Shown here: positions 7,020 through 12,890 of the stretch, one piece after another
Layout: each line of letters begins with the position of its first letter
Position numbering within the stretch: position 1 is the stretch's first letter
From: JBGOUV01 sp041477815
GTDB lineage: Bacteria; Acidobacteriota; Terriglobia; Bryobacterales; JACQDG01
NCBI GenBank assembly: GCA_041477815.1
Contig: JBGOUV010000187.1
Location: forward strand, 1 to 12,890
Direction of reading: 5' to 3'
Length of the DNA stretch: 12,890 nt
Program-made: the position numbers and the translations under genes
The notes under the pieces: generated by a model
Seen by the model: only the letters and a program-made list of their open reading frames with translations
Databases searched by the model: none
What the model was told of the DNA's origin: nothing

Positions 7020-8023
7020 CTGCCCGCCAGCTTCAGCGTCCGCTGCTGCTCCTCCAGTCGTCTCTCCCGGCACCACTCGATGGTGCGCTCCAGGGCCTCG
7101 TCGACGCCCACTTGCGGCCGGTAGCCGGTCAGCGCCGTCACTTTGGAGATGTCCGGATCGCGGCGGCCCATATCCTCGAAGCCGCTCTCGTAAGCCTGGT
7201 CGTAGGGGACATAGCGGATCCTCGACGACGACCCGGTCAGCCGCAGGATGCGCTGGGCCAAGTCGGTGATGGTGATCTCATGGGGGTTGCCGAGGTTGTA
7301 GATTTCACCCACTGCGCGGTCGTCATGGGACAGCCGGATCAGCCACTCCACCACATCTTCCACATAGGTAAAGCTGCGGGTCTGCTCGCCCGTACCGTAG
7401 ACCGTAACGTCCTGCCCGTCGAGCGCCTGGCCGATGAACCGGGGCACCACCATGCCGTACTGCCCGCTCTGCCGCGGGCCGATGGTATTGAACAACCGCG
7501 CCACCACCGCCGGCGTCTTTTTCTCCTTCCAGTAGGCCAGGGCCAGGAACTCGTCGATGGCTTTGCTGCACGCGTAGCTCCAGCGCGACTTGGAGGTCGC
7601 CCCCAGCACCAGGTCCCCGTCCTCCTGAAACGGCAGGGCCGCGCTCTTGCCGTAGACCTCCGAGGTCGACGCCACCACGATCTTGCGCCGCTTCTTGGCC
7701 ACTGCGTTCAGCACCGTCTCGGTGCCGTGGACGTTATTGACGATGGTCTCCACCGGGCTGTCGATGATCTTCTGCACCCCCACCGTCGCCGCCAGGTGAA
7801 AGACCACGTCGGAGGCGTCGACCAGCTCGGCCAGCACCCGCTCGTTCGACACCTCGTCCATGATGAACTCGAAGTCCGGGAACGAGCGCAGCGTTCTTAC
7901 GTTCTCGATCGAGCCGGTGGAGAGGTTGTCCAGCACGTGCACCCGCTGACCGAGAGCGAGCAAGCGCTCGGCCAGGTGGGAGCCGATGAATCCGGCGCCG
8001 CCGGTGATCAGAAATCTAGGCAT
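7016..8023 (-). CDS. NAD-dependent nucleotide-sugar epimerase/dehydratase, UDP-glucuronate decarboxylase-like
   Basis: A 335-residue extended short-chain dehydrogenase/reductase. The Rossmann motif TGGAGFIGSH (7-16) and D32 indicate NAD binding. The active site shows STSEVYG (119-125) and Y150-xxx-K154 (YACSK). The SEVYG form, the segment RLFNTIGPR (176-184), VEDVVEWLI (221-229) and the C-terminal RRDPDISKVTALTGY (287-301) fit the UDP-xylose synthase/GDP-mannose dehydratase-like branch better than classical GalE. It likely makes the nucleotide sugar used by the neighbouring glycosyltransferases, for example UDP-xylose from UDP-glucuronate; the exact product is inferred, not shown. The ATG at 8023 overlaps the upstream GT4 stop by 8 nt, and its own stop overlaps the next gene. 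Confidence 0.88.
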   Translation of the reverse strand: MPRFLITGGAGFIGSHLAERLLALGQRVHVLDNLSTGSIENVRTLRSFPDFEFIMDEVSNERVLAELVDASDVVFHLAATVGVQKIIDSPVETIVNNVHGTETVLNAVAKKRRKIVVASTSEVYGKSAALPFQEDGDLVLGATSKSRWSYACSKAIDEFLALAYWKEKKTPAVVARLFNTIGPRQSGQYGMVVPRFIGQALDGQDVTVYGTGEQTRSFTYVEDVVEWLIRLSHDDRAVGEIYNLGNPHEITITDLAQRILRLTGSSSRIRYVPYDQAYESGFEDMGRRDPDISKVTALTGYRPQVGVDEALERTIEWCRERRLEEQQRTLKLAGS

Positions 8024-9251
8024 CTCTGGCTATGATAGCGCGGTCGATCAGTTGGAAGTATCGTTCCAGGTGAACCGGCGGGGTCCAGAGGCGGCAAAAC
8101 GCCTCATAGCCGCGCCGTCCCAGATCGAGGCGGCGCTCCGCGTCGGTGGCCAGCACCTGCATCGCCTGGCGCAACTCCTCAGCAGTCCGGTAGACAAAGC
8201 CGCCCCCGCTGTCCTCCACCACCTCCGGCAGCGCCCCCAGATCGCGCACGATCACCGGCGTCCGGCGGGCGAAGGCTTCGATCTGAATAATGCCAAAGGT
8301 CTCATAGGTGAGGGACGGGACAATCACGCCCAGCGCGTGATGGTAATAAGGGCCGATGCGGTCCTGACCCGTCCAGCCGAGAAACTTCACCCGTTCCATC
8401 CCGGACGCCTGGCGCCTCAACTCCTCCTCATAGTCCCCCGCGCCCGCCACCAGCAGGTCGTAGTCTCCGGCGCCGGCAAACTCCGGCAGGAGGTCCTGCA
8501 GGCCCTTGATCTTTTCCAGGCGGCCGACAAACAGGAAGTAGGGACGCGGGTGGGGCGAGGGTCCCGGCGACTGCCAGTCCTGGTCCACCGGTTCGAGGAA
8601 GTACGGCAGCACCTCGATAGAAAAGGGGAAGCCGCGCTGGTGGTGCATGTCGCGGGTGAACCGGCTGGGCGACAGAAACTGGTGGATGGCGCGGGCCTTC
8701 CGGTCGCGCAGTCCCGTGTAGAGCCAGAGCTGGGGCGGGCGCCGCGATATCATCATACAGGTGAGACAGTCCGGTTTCTCGCAGGCCCGCTCGTTGTTCT
8801 TCCACAATACATTCATCGGACACACCAGCCAGTGCTCGTGCATGGTGTAGAGCTTCACCCATCCCCCGTACTCCGGCTCGATCTCCAGCACCCCGGGACC
8901 GAACAGAGAAATGTTGTGGTAGTGGATCACGTCAAACCGCCGCGAGCGGAACACCTCGCGGATCTTCGCGGCCTTCAGCAGCGGGTAGCCGGTCTGGTGC
9001 GACAGGAGCGGCGACAGCGCCCCGAGGCCGCTCCGCAGCGTGTGGATGGCGATGCCCTGGCGCGCGGCGGCGCTGCCGAGGTCCGGTTCGGGCCGGTACA
9101 GGCGGTAGGAGTCGGCGCAGTGGATCACGTCCACCGTGTGCCCCTGCCGCGCCAGCTCCCGACACAGCCGATGCAGGTAGATCGCATCGCCGCCGAAACT
9201 GTACGGCGGGTAGAAGGTAGTGATCATGCAAAAGCTAAGCGGCTTGGGCAT
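8016..9251 (-). CDS. Family 4 (GT-B) glycosyltransferase with Cys cluster
   Basis: A 411-residue retaining glycosyltransferase of the GT-B fold. The N-terminal half begins ITTFYPPYSFGGDAIYLHRL (10-29), the glycine-rich acceptor-side loop of GT4 enzymes. The C-terminal half has FVGRLEKIKG (241-250, with R244 and K249 near the donor phosphates) and the E-x7-E element YETFGIIQIE (E317, E325), which binds the nucleotide sugar. A cysteine group (C144, C157, C162, C165), common in a subset of GT4 enzymes, may bind a metal or support folding. No membrane segment; cytoplasmic or membrane-associated. The Met at 9251 is preferred over the longer frame to 9332 because the fold starts right after it; it overlaps the preceding gene by 17 nt. 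An alternative Met lies at 9227. Sugar specificity unknown. Confidence 0.92.
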   Translation of the reverse strand: MPKPLSFCMITTFYPPYSFGGDAIYLHRLCRELARQGHTVDVIHCADSYRLYRPEPDLGSAAARQGIAIHTLRSGLGALSPLLSHQTGYPLLKAAKIREVFRSRRFDVIHYHNISLFGPGVLEIEPEYGGWVKLYTMHEHWLVCPMNVLWKNNERACEKPDCLTCMMISRRPPQLWLYTGLRDRKARAIHQFLSPSRFTRDMHHQRGFPFSIEVLPYFLEPVDQDWQSPGPSPHPRPYFLFVGRLEKIKGLQDLLPEFAGAGDYDLLVAGAGDYEEELRRQASGMERVKFLGWTGQDRIGPYYHHALGVIVPSLTYETFGIIQIEAFARRTPVIVRDLGALPEVVEDSGGGFVYRTAEELRQAMQVLATDAERRLDLGRRGYEAFCRLWTPPVHLERYFQLIDRAIIARDA

Positions 9252-10389
9252 GCCCCCGCACCTGGTCGAAGACGGCCAGAAGGTCCCGCGCCGCGCGGTC
9301 CCAGGAGAGGGCAGCGGCGGCCTTCCGCCCACACTCTCCCAACCGCCGCCGCAGCTCCGGATCGGCCACCACCCGCGCCATGGCTGCCTCGAGACCCGCC
9401 GTGTCGCCCGGATCGACGAACAGCCCTCCCGCCCCGAGCAACTCCGGCAGCGGACTGGCCGTGGTGGCGATCACCGGCAACCCGCAAGCCGCCGCCTCGA
9501 TCGCGGGCAACCCAAACCCCTCCAGCAACGACGGCAGCACCAGGGCCGTCGCCTGGTTCAGCAGCACTACCAGCTCCTCGTCGGGCACAAAGCCGGCGAA
9601 CTCCACCCGGCCCGCCACCGGCGGCTCCTGAGCCCGCCGCGCCAGGTCCCGATAACACGAGTAGAAGGCATCGGTTTCAAAATCCCCCACCAGCACCAGC
9701 TTGACGTCCCCCATCTCCGGCCTCGCCACCAGCTTGCCGAAGGCGTCGAGCAGTCCCGCCAGGTTCTTATGCGGGCTGAACCCTCCCACATACACCAGCA
9801 ACCGCTCCCCGCCGCCGCCCGCGTGGTCCAGCACGCGGAACACCGGATCCCCCGCCTCTCCCACCACCTTCACCCGCTCCGGCCGCTCCCCGAAATGCTC
9901 CAGGATGCCCCGCCGGGAGAACTCCGACACGGTCAGAATCAAATCGGCCTGCCGGCGCGCCACCAGCGACTTGAGCTTCCAGTTCAGCCGCCCGCCGGAG
10001 GTGGGGAATACATACTGCGGAAACTTCTCTGGAATCACGTCGTGGATGATCACGATCTTGAACGCCCGGCTAAACACCGGAACGTAGCTATAGACCGTGG
10101 GAAACAGCAGGCAATCGAGGTCCGTCGCAGCCAGGGCCCGGCTCATGGACCACAGGTCCGAAGCGCGCCGATGCCCGCCGCTCCGCGCCGCCCGCACGGT
10201 CGGCGCCGACGCCCGCACCCGCACCACTTCCGCCCCGGCCGGGAAGTCACCGGTCTGCAAGTCCGCGTCCACAAAGAACCGGTACCGGTTCCGCCGATCC
10301 AGGGCCACCGCCGCCGCCAGGAGCGATCGGACGTGGCGTCCATACCCCCGGCGATTGGCCCAACTGGTAGCGTCAACCCCAATCCTCAT
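9235..10389 (-). CDS. Family 4 (GT-B) glycosyltransferase, first gene of the glycan block
   Basis: A 384-residue GT4 enzyme, clearly distinct from the one downstream. It starts MRIGVDATSW with RRGYGRHVRSLL (13-24) at the acceptor-side loop, then IIHDVIPEKFP (114-124), TVSEFSRR (153-160), GGFSPHKNL (202-210, donor-phosphate lysine K208), and LLEGFGLPAIEA (288-299) with the E-x7-E pair E290 and E298, followed by ACGLPVI. A FALSWDRAA-like element near 361-367 is also typical of the family. Enzymes with this layout are often mannosyl- or rhamnosyltransferases of O-antigen or exopolysaccharide pathways; the sugar cannot be fixed here. The gene starts 10 bp after the hicA stop with no clear Shine-Dalgarno, and overlaps the next GT4 by 17 nt. 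Confidence 0.92.
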   Translation of the reverse strand: MRIGVDATSWANRRGYGRHVRSLLAAAVALDRRNRYRFFVDADLQTGDFPAGAEVVRVRASAPTVRAARSGGHRRASDLWSMSRALAATDLDCLLFPTVYSYVPVFSRAFKIVIIHDVIPEKFPQYVFPTSGGRLNWKLKSLVARRQADLILTVSEFSRRGILEHFGERPERVKVVGEAGDPVFRVLDHAGGGGERLLVYVGGFSPHKNLAGLLDAFGKLVARPEMGDVKLVLVGDFETDAFYSCYRDLARRAQEPPVAGRVEFAGFVPDEELVVLLNQATALVLPSLLEGFGLPAIEAAACGLPVIATTASPLPELLGAGGLFVDPGDTAGLEAAMARVVADPELRRRLGECGRKAAAALSWDRAARDLLAVFDQVRGHAQAA

Positions 10390-10399
10390 CGCAGACAGT

Positions 10400-10636
10400 T
10401 TACGCCAATCCCAGCCTCTCGAAGTCCTCCAGGGTCCAACCGGCGTCCGCGATCATCCCTTTCAGTGTGCCGACGGGAAAGGTGTTGCCCAAACCGTGGT
10501 ACGCCACCACGACCCTGCGACCATCAGCGCGGCGGAAGACCCGATGGCTGCCTCGAACTCGTCGCAACTCAAATCCGTCCTGGTGGAGCGCCCGAATGAA
10601 CTCTCGAGCCGTCACACCCCGCCGTAGCTCGGTCAT
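10400..10636 (-). CDS. hicA: HicA-type mRNA interferase toxin
   Basis: A 78-residue protein with the compact dsRNA-binding-like fold of HicA/YcfA. It shows the conserved GSHRVFRR element (29-36), with H31 as the presumed catalytic histidine, then a beta strand VVVAYHG (42-48) and the NTFPVGTLKGMIADAGWTLEDF segment (51-72) ending in the usual C-terminal helix. HicA toxins cleave mRNA and tmRNA independently of translating ribosomes and are neutralised by HicB. The start at 10636 overlaps the hicB stop as ATGA, so translation is coupled to the antitoxin. The longer frame to 10792 lies inside hicB and is rejected. The gene lies just upstream of the glycan block on the same strand. Confidence 0.92.
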   Translation of the reverse strand: MTELRRGVTAREFIRALHQDGFELRRVRGSHRVFRRADGRRVVVAYHGLGNTFPVGTLKGMIADAGWTLEDFERLGLA

Positions 10637-10884
10637 ACATTGACGGCCACCGACGGCGAAGGCAATTCCACCACGCCTTCCAAGTTCTCCGGAATCGACT
10701 CTCCTGCCTCTATGAGATCCTCCACATAGAGCTCGATCGCATCCCGGATGTTCGTGAGGGCCTCGGAGTAAGAGTGTCCCCACGAGCGACAACCTTTCAA
10801 GGCCGGACAGTACGCGTGGTAAGCCGGTGTCCCGTTCTCGAACCGGTCCTCCTCCACCACAACCGGAAATACGTAGGACTTCAT
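10633..10884 (-). CDS. hicB: HicB-type antitoxin
   Basis: An 83-residue protein with the partial RNase H-like HicB fold: an N-terminal strand YVFPVVVEED (4-13), then AYCPALKGCRSWGHSYSEAL (24-43) and a helix NIRDAIELYVEDLIEAG (45-61), followed by IPENL. It binds and inhibits HicA. There is no C-terminal helix-turn-helix or ribbon-helix-helix, so autoregulation through direct DNA binding is not expected from this polypeptide alone. The order antitoxin-then-toxin is the reverse of Escherichia coli hicAB but common for this short HicB type. It is transcribed divergently from the aminotransferase gene with a 40-bp gap; the Shine-Dalgarno is weak. Confidence 0.92.
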   Translation of the reverse strand: MKSYVFPVVVEEDRFENGTPAYHAYCPALKGCRSWGHSYSEALTNIRDAIELYVEDLIEAGESIPENLEGVVELPSPSVAVNV

Positions 10885-10924
10885 CTAGCTTCTACGTTAC
10901 CATAGGGCGACGGAGGTCCTCCTT
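10885..10924. promoter_or_regulatory. Divergent intergenic region between hicB and the aminotransferase gene
   Basis: Only 40 bp separate the two start codons, so promoters for both directions must overlap here or extend into the opposite coding sequence. I see no confident -35/-10 pair on either strand. The only clear signal is the ribosome binding site of the + strand gene. Confidence 0.35.
10912..10916 (+). promoter_or_regulatory. Shine-Dalgarno site of the aminotransferase gene
   Basis: GGAGG, 8 nt before the ATG at 10925. It supports that start, which places a twin-arginine motif at residues 5-6. Confidence 0.75.
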
Positions 10925-12097
10925 ATGACCCTGAACCGGCGTAGCTTTCTGGCTGTCGCAGCAGCGGCGGCCTCCCCCAAAGAGTCCCAGATCGAATCGT
11001 TTCGCCAGGAATTCCCGCGGGCGGTCGAGCAGGTGTATCTCGACGCTGCGGCCCACATGCCCCTGCCCCGCTATACGGCCGACGGCATGCGGAAGTACCT
11101 GGACTTTCACATGTACGGCCCCGGCCAGGGACGCGGCGAATACGCCTCCCAAGCCCTGCGCCAGGTGAAGCCGCTATTCGCCAAACTGATCAATGCCAAG
11201 CCTTCCGAGATCGGCTTTGTGATCTGCACCAAGGCCGGCGAATCGGCCGTGGTCAACGGCCTCGACATCCAGGCGTCGGGCGGCAACGTGGTCACCAACG
11301 ACCTGCACTACGCCGGCGCGCTCCACGACTACCTCGGCCGCCGCAAGGCCGGACTCGATGTCCGCATCGTGCGGCACCGCGACTGGCGCATCGACCTCCG
11401 CGACATGGAGAAGGTGATCGACAAAAAGACCAAGCTCGTCTCGATCACCCTGGTCTCCAATGTCAACGGCTACGTCGCGGAGGCCAAAGCCCTCGGCGAC
11501 CTGGCCCACGCCAACGGCGCCTACCTCTACGCCGACATCATCCAGGCCGCCGGCAGCGTTCCGGTCGACGTCCGCGCGCTGGGAATCGATTTCGCCGCCT
11601 GCTCCTGCTACAAGTGGCTGCAGGGCGCCCGCGGCGCGGGCTTCCTCTACGTGCGCGAGGAACTCCAAGGACGCGTCGTCCGCGACCTGATTTATCCCGG
11701 CTACACTGATATCGCTCAGAGCGAGCTTCCCTACCGCCCACCCCAGAACGGCAGCCGCTACGAGGCCGGCAACGTCAGCTACGTCTCCTACGCCGGCCAG
11801 ACCGAAGCGCTTAAGCGCATGCTGGACCTAGGCGTCGACAACATCTGGGCCCACACCAAACCGATGTGCGATCGCCTGAAGAAGGAACTGCCGGGGCTGG
11901 GCTACAAGCTCATCACCCCGCCGGAGGCCGTCGCTTCCCTGGTGGTGGTGGAGGCGCGGGATCTCAAGGCGGTGGAGGCGAAGCTCAGGCGGGCCAACAT
12001 CCAGGTGACAACCACCGGAGGCAACCGGGTCCGCATCTCGCCGGCGATCTACAACAACATGCAGGATATCGACAAGCTGCTGGCGGCGCTGGCGTAG
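10925..12097 (+). CDS. Tat-signal class V aminotransferase-fold PLP enzyme
   Basis: A 390-residue fold-type I PLP enzyme of the class V group (cysteine desulfurase / isopenicillin N epimerase-like). PLP-site features are visible: YADIIQAAGSVPVDV (202-216), where D204 would pair with the pyridine nitrogen and Q207 follows; CSCYKWLQGARGAGFLYV (226-243), with K230 as the Schiff-base lysine; and RVRISPAIYNN (368-378), carrying the likely substrate-carboxylate arginine. The N-terminus MTLNRRSFLAVAAAAAS resembles a Tat signal (RR at 5-6, short Ala-rich core), so the folded, cofactor-loaded enzyme may be exported. It lacks the catalytic-cysteine loop expected of a cysteine desulfurase, as far as I can see. 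The reaction could be an epimerisation, lyase or transamination; substrate unknown. It stands alone on the + strand with a good Shine-Dalgarno site. Confidence 0.87.
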   Translation: MTLNRRSFLAVAAAAASPKESQIESFRQEFPRAVEQVYLDAAAHMPLPRYTADGMRKYLDFHMYGPGQGRGEYASQALRQVKPLFAKLINAKPSEIGFVICTKAGESAVVNGLDIQASGGNVVTNDLHYAGALHDYLGRRKAGLDVRIVRHRDWRIDLRDMEKVIDKKTKLVSITLVSNVNGYVAEAKALGDLAHANGAYLYADIIQAAGSVPVDVRALGIDFAACSCYKWLQGARGAGFLYVREELQGRVVRDLIYPGYTDIAQSELPYRPPQNGSRYEAGNVSYVSYAGQTEALKRMLDLGVDNIWAHTKPMCDRLKKELPGLGYKLITPPEAVASLVVVEARDLKAVEAKLRRANIQVTTTGGNRVRISPAIYNNMQDIDKLLAALA

Positions 12098-12282
12098 GGG
12101 CTGGACTGGCGGCTTGGACCTGCTGGCGCGGGATCAGCGCCTGAACAGATACGGGGGTGCCCGTGAAGCACGGAGCGCCGAAGGCATACTATACCGGGCC
12201 GGGCGCAAGCCCAGGACTGTGATGATGCCGCAGCGAGCGGAACCCATGGCAGCTTTCACTATCGCTGTAGCTGCGGGGAAAC
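12098..12282. other. Convergent intergenic gap without a recognised gene
   Basis: This 185-bp gap lies between the stop codons of the aminotransferase and ankyrin genes. It contains small possible hairpins: arms at 12125..12129 and 12137..12141; a 4-bp stem with a GCAA loop at 12201..12212; and arms at 12249..12254 and 12269..12274. None is followed by a T run on either strand, so no terminator is called. Short open frames here show no family resemblance. Confidence 0.5.
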
Positions 12283-12890
12283 CTAATAGATCGATCGCCC
12301 GGCCACCGGACCCAGGACGATCGACACGCCCGCGGCGCTCATCACTCGCTGCAATACCGCCACCGTGTCGGCCGAAGGCTTAAAATTGCCGAACCGATAG
12401 CCCGACGCGATCGCCAGAGGCGTCCATCCGAACTTATTTTTCCGGTTCCAGATCTCGATCTTGGCGCCCTTGTCGGCGAGGAACTGCACGGCGGCGGGGA
12501 GATTCTTGTAGGCAGCGCCGTGCATGGCCGTCTCCCCGTTGTTGTCGACGGCATCGAGGTCGGCGCCCAGATCCAAGGCCGCTTGCAGCGCCCCCACCAC
12601 TTCGATCTCGGTTCCGGCGTCCTCGCCGGGAGAGCGCGTGCCGAGCCCGGCGGCCGCCATCAGGGGCGTGCTGTTATCCGCGTTCGGCAACAACGGGTCG
12701 GCGCCCAGCGCCGCCAGCGTCCGCATCAACTCGGCGTCCGCGGCGCGGGCAGCCAGAAAGAAAGGCGTGGCCCCGAGCGTATTCAGACGGGTGAGTCCTA
12801 TATTCACCCGCCTGGTCATGCGCGCGTTCAAGTTCGCTCCCTTGGCCGCCAGCTTCTTGACGAACTGGATACTGGTCATACTACCAGACC
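12283..12890 (-). CDS. Ankyrin-repeat protein, C-terminal part (5' end outside window)
   Basis: About 201 residues of a protein made of ankyrin repeats. Residues are counted from the Met at 12879. Repeat-like units are seen around 1-19 (VKKLAAKGANLNAR), 36-65 (GATPFFLAARAADAELMRTLAALGADP), 70-110 with an insert containing PGEDAGTE, 115-146 (GETAMHGAAYKNLPAAVQFLADKGAKIEI) and 151-185 (GWTPLAIASGY). The Met at 12879 is probably not the start: the frame stays open upstream (SGS just before it) to the window edge, and the first repeat would be cut in half. I recall long ankyrin proteins of this shape, with the LNRIGATPF and PGEDAGTE elements, in Acidobacteria. Ankyrin repeats bind other proteins; the partner is unknown. 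The ending VLGPVAGRSIY is not part of a repeat. Confidence 0.88.
   Translation of the reverse strand, partial: SGSMTSIQFVKKLAAKGANLNARMTRRVNIGLTRLNTLGATPFFLAARAADAELMRTLAALGADPLLPNADNSTPLMAAAGLGTRSPGEDAGTEIEVVGALQAALDLGADLDAVDNNGETAMHGAAYKNLPAAVQFLADKGAKIEIWNRKNKFGWTPLAIASGYRFGNFKPSADTVAVLQRVMSAAGVSIVLGPVAGRSIY

Larger units (their letters stand above)
2391..10389 (-). other. Putative seven-gene surface-glycan operon
   Basis: Seven co-directional genes run from 10389 down to 2391: GT4, GT4, SDR, GT2, NodB deacetylase, zinc-ribbon methyltransferase and GT-C. Junctions from the 5' end are a 17-nt overlap, an 8-nt overlap, a 4-nt overlap (TTGA), a 49-nt gap filled with heptad repeats, a 21-nt gap, and a 13-nt overlap. 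Such packing implies one transcript with translational coupling. The content implies synthesis of an oligo- or polysaccharide for the cell surface or for export. Transport, initiation and polymer-length-control genes are not present. The promoter is not clear: only 10 bp separate hicA from the first glycosyltransferase, so transcription may enter from hicBA or start inside hicA. Confidence 0.75.

Noticed and set aside
7986..9704. Long + strand open frame opposite the two GT4 genes (572 codons)
   Set aside because: The composition (rich in Arg, Pro, Gln, His) is typical of the complement of GC-rich genes, no motif is recognisable, and the minus strand carries two clear GT4 enzymes.
9220..10599. 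+ strand open frame of 459 codons covering the GT4 gene and hicA
   Set aside because: It crosses several real minus-strand genes and its composition is that of an antisense shadow.
10912..10922. GGAGGTCCTCC as a hairpin hiding the aminotransferase ribosome binding site
   Set aside because: With a single central base the full stem cannot close; a 3-bp stem is not meaningful.
12249..12274. Terminator hairpin between the convergent aminotransferase and ankyrin genes
   Set aside because: The stem is only 6 bp with a 14-nt loop and there is no T run on either side.

Overview
The window looks like chromosomal DNA from a GC-rich Acidobacteriota, most likely of the Solibacter/Bryobacter group. The main clue is the secreted protein at 290..2155. 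Its C-terminal half resembles the 'Solibacter uncharacterized C-terminal domain' (TIGR03437 type), with segments such as APGSLGTLFAP, APLLYVSPQQINF and DQINV, and that domain is strongly enriched in this lineage. The ankyrin protein at the right edge, the Tat-tagged class V aminotransferase and the REP-like hairpin fit the same assignment. Lineage is inferred from family recognition only; no search was run.

Layout, left to right. (1) The 3' end of an ABC-F ATPase gene (1..273, + strand) converges on a secreted seven-repeat FG-GAP beta-propeller protein (290..2155, - strand). (2) A 235-bp spacer containing an AT-rich block and the perfect palindrome CCTAATTAGG separates that gene from the next. 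(3) Seven - strand genes (10389 down to 2391) form one tight operon-like block: GT4 glycosyltransferase, second GT4 glycosyltransferase, UDP-sugar epimerase/decarboxylase-like SDR, GT2 glycosyltransferase, NodB-type polysaccharide deacetylase, zinc-ribbon SAM methyltransferase, and a multi-pass GT-C-type glycosyltransferase. Most junctions overlap by 4 to 17 nt. The two that do not overlap each hold a repeat: heptanucleotide repeats before the deacetylase, and a REP-like hairpin across its stop codon. (4) Upstream and on the same strand is a hicB-hicA toxin-antitoxin pair (10884 down to 10400), ending 10 bp before the first glycosyltransferase. (5) Divergent from hicB is a Tat-signal class V aminotransferase-fold protein (10925..12097, + strand). 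(6) After a 185-bp gap comes the C-terminal part of an ankyrin-repeat protein (12283..12890, - strand) that runs off the right edge.

Taken together, the seven-gene block encodes assembly and tailoring of a cell-surface glycan. The SDR would supply a nucleotide sugar, and the two GT4 enzymes and the GT2 enzyme would build a chain in the cytoplasm. The deacetylase and methyltransferase would modify it, and the GT-C protein would transfer a lipid-linked sugar at the membrane. No flippase, ABC exporter, initiating sugar-phosphate transferase or recognisable polymerase is visible here, so the pathway must be completed elsewhere. I see no phage, plasmid, transposase, CRISPR or obvious defence island apart from HicBA. 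The most unusual features are the small repeats embedded in the operon, one of which supplies the last 16 codons and the stop of the deacetylase gene.
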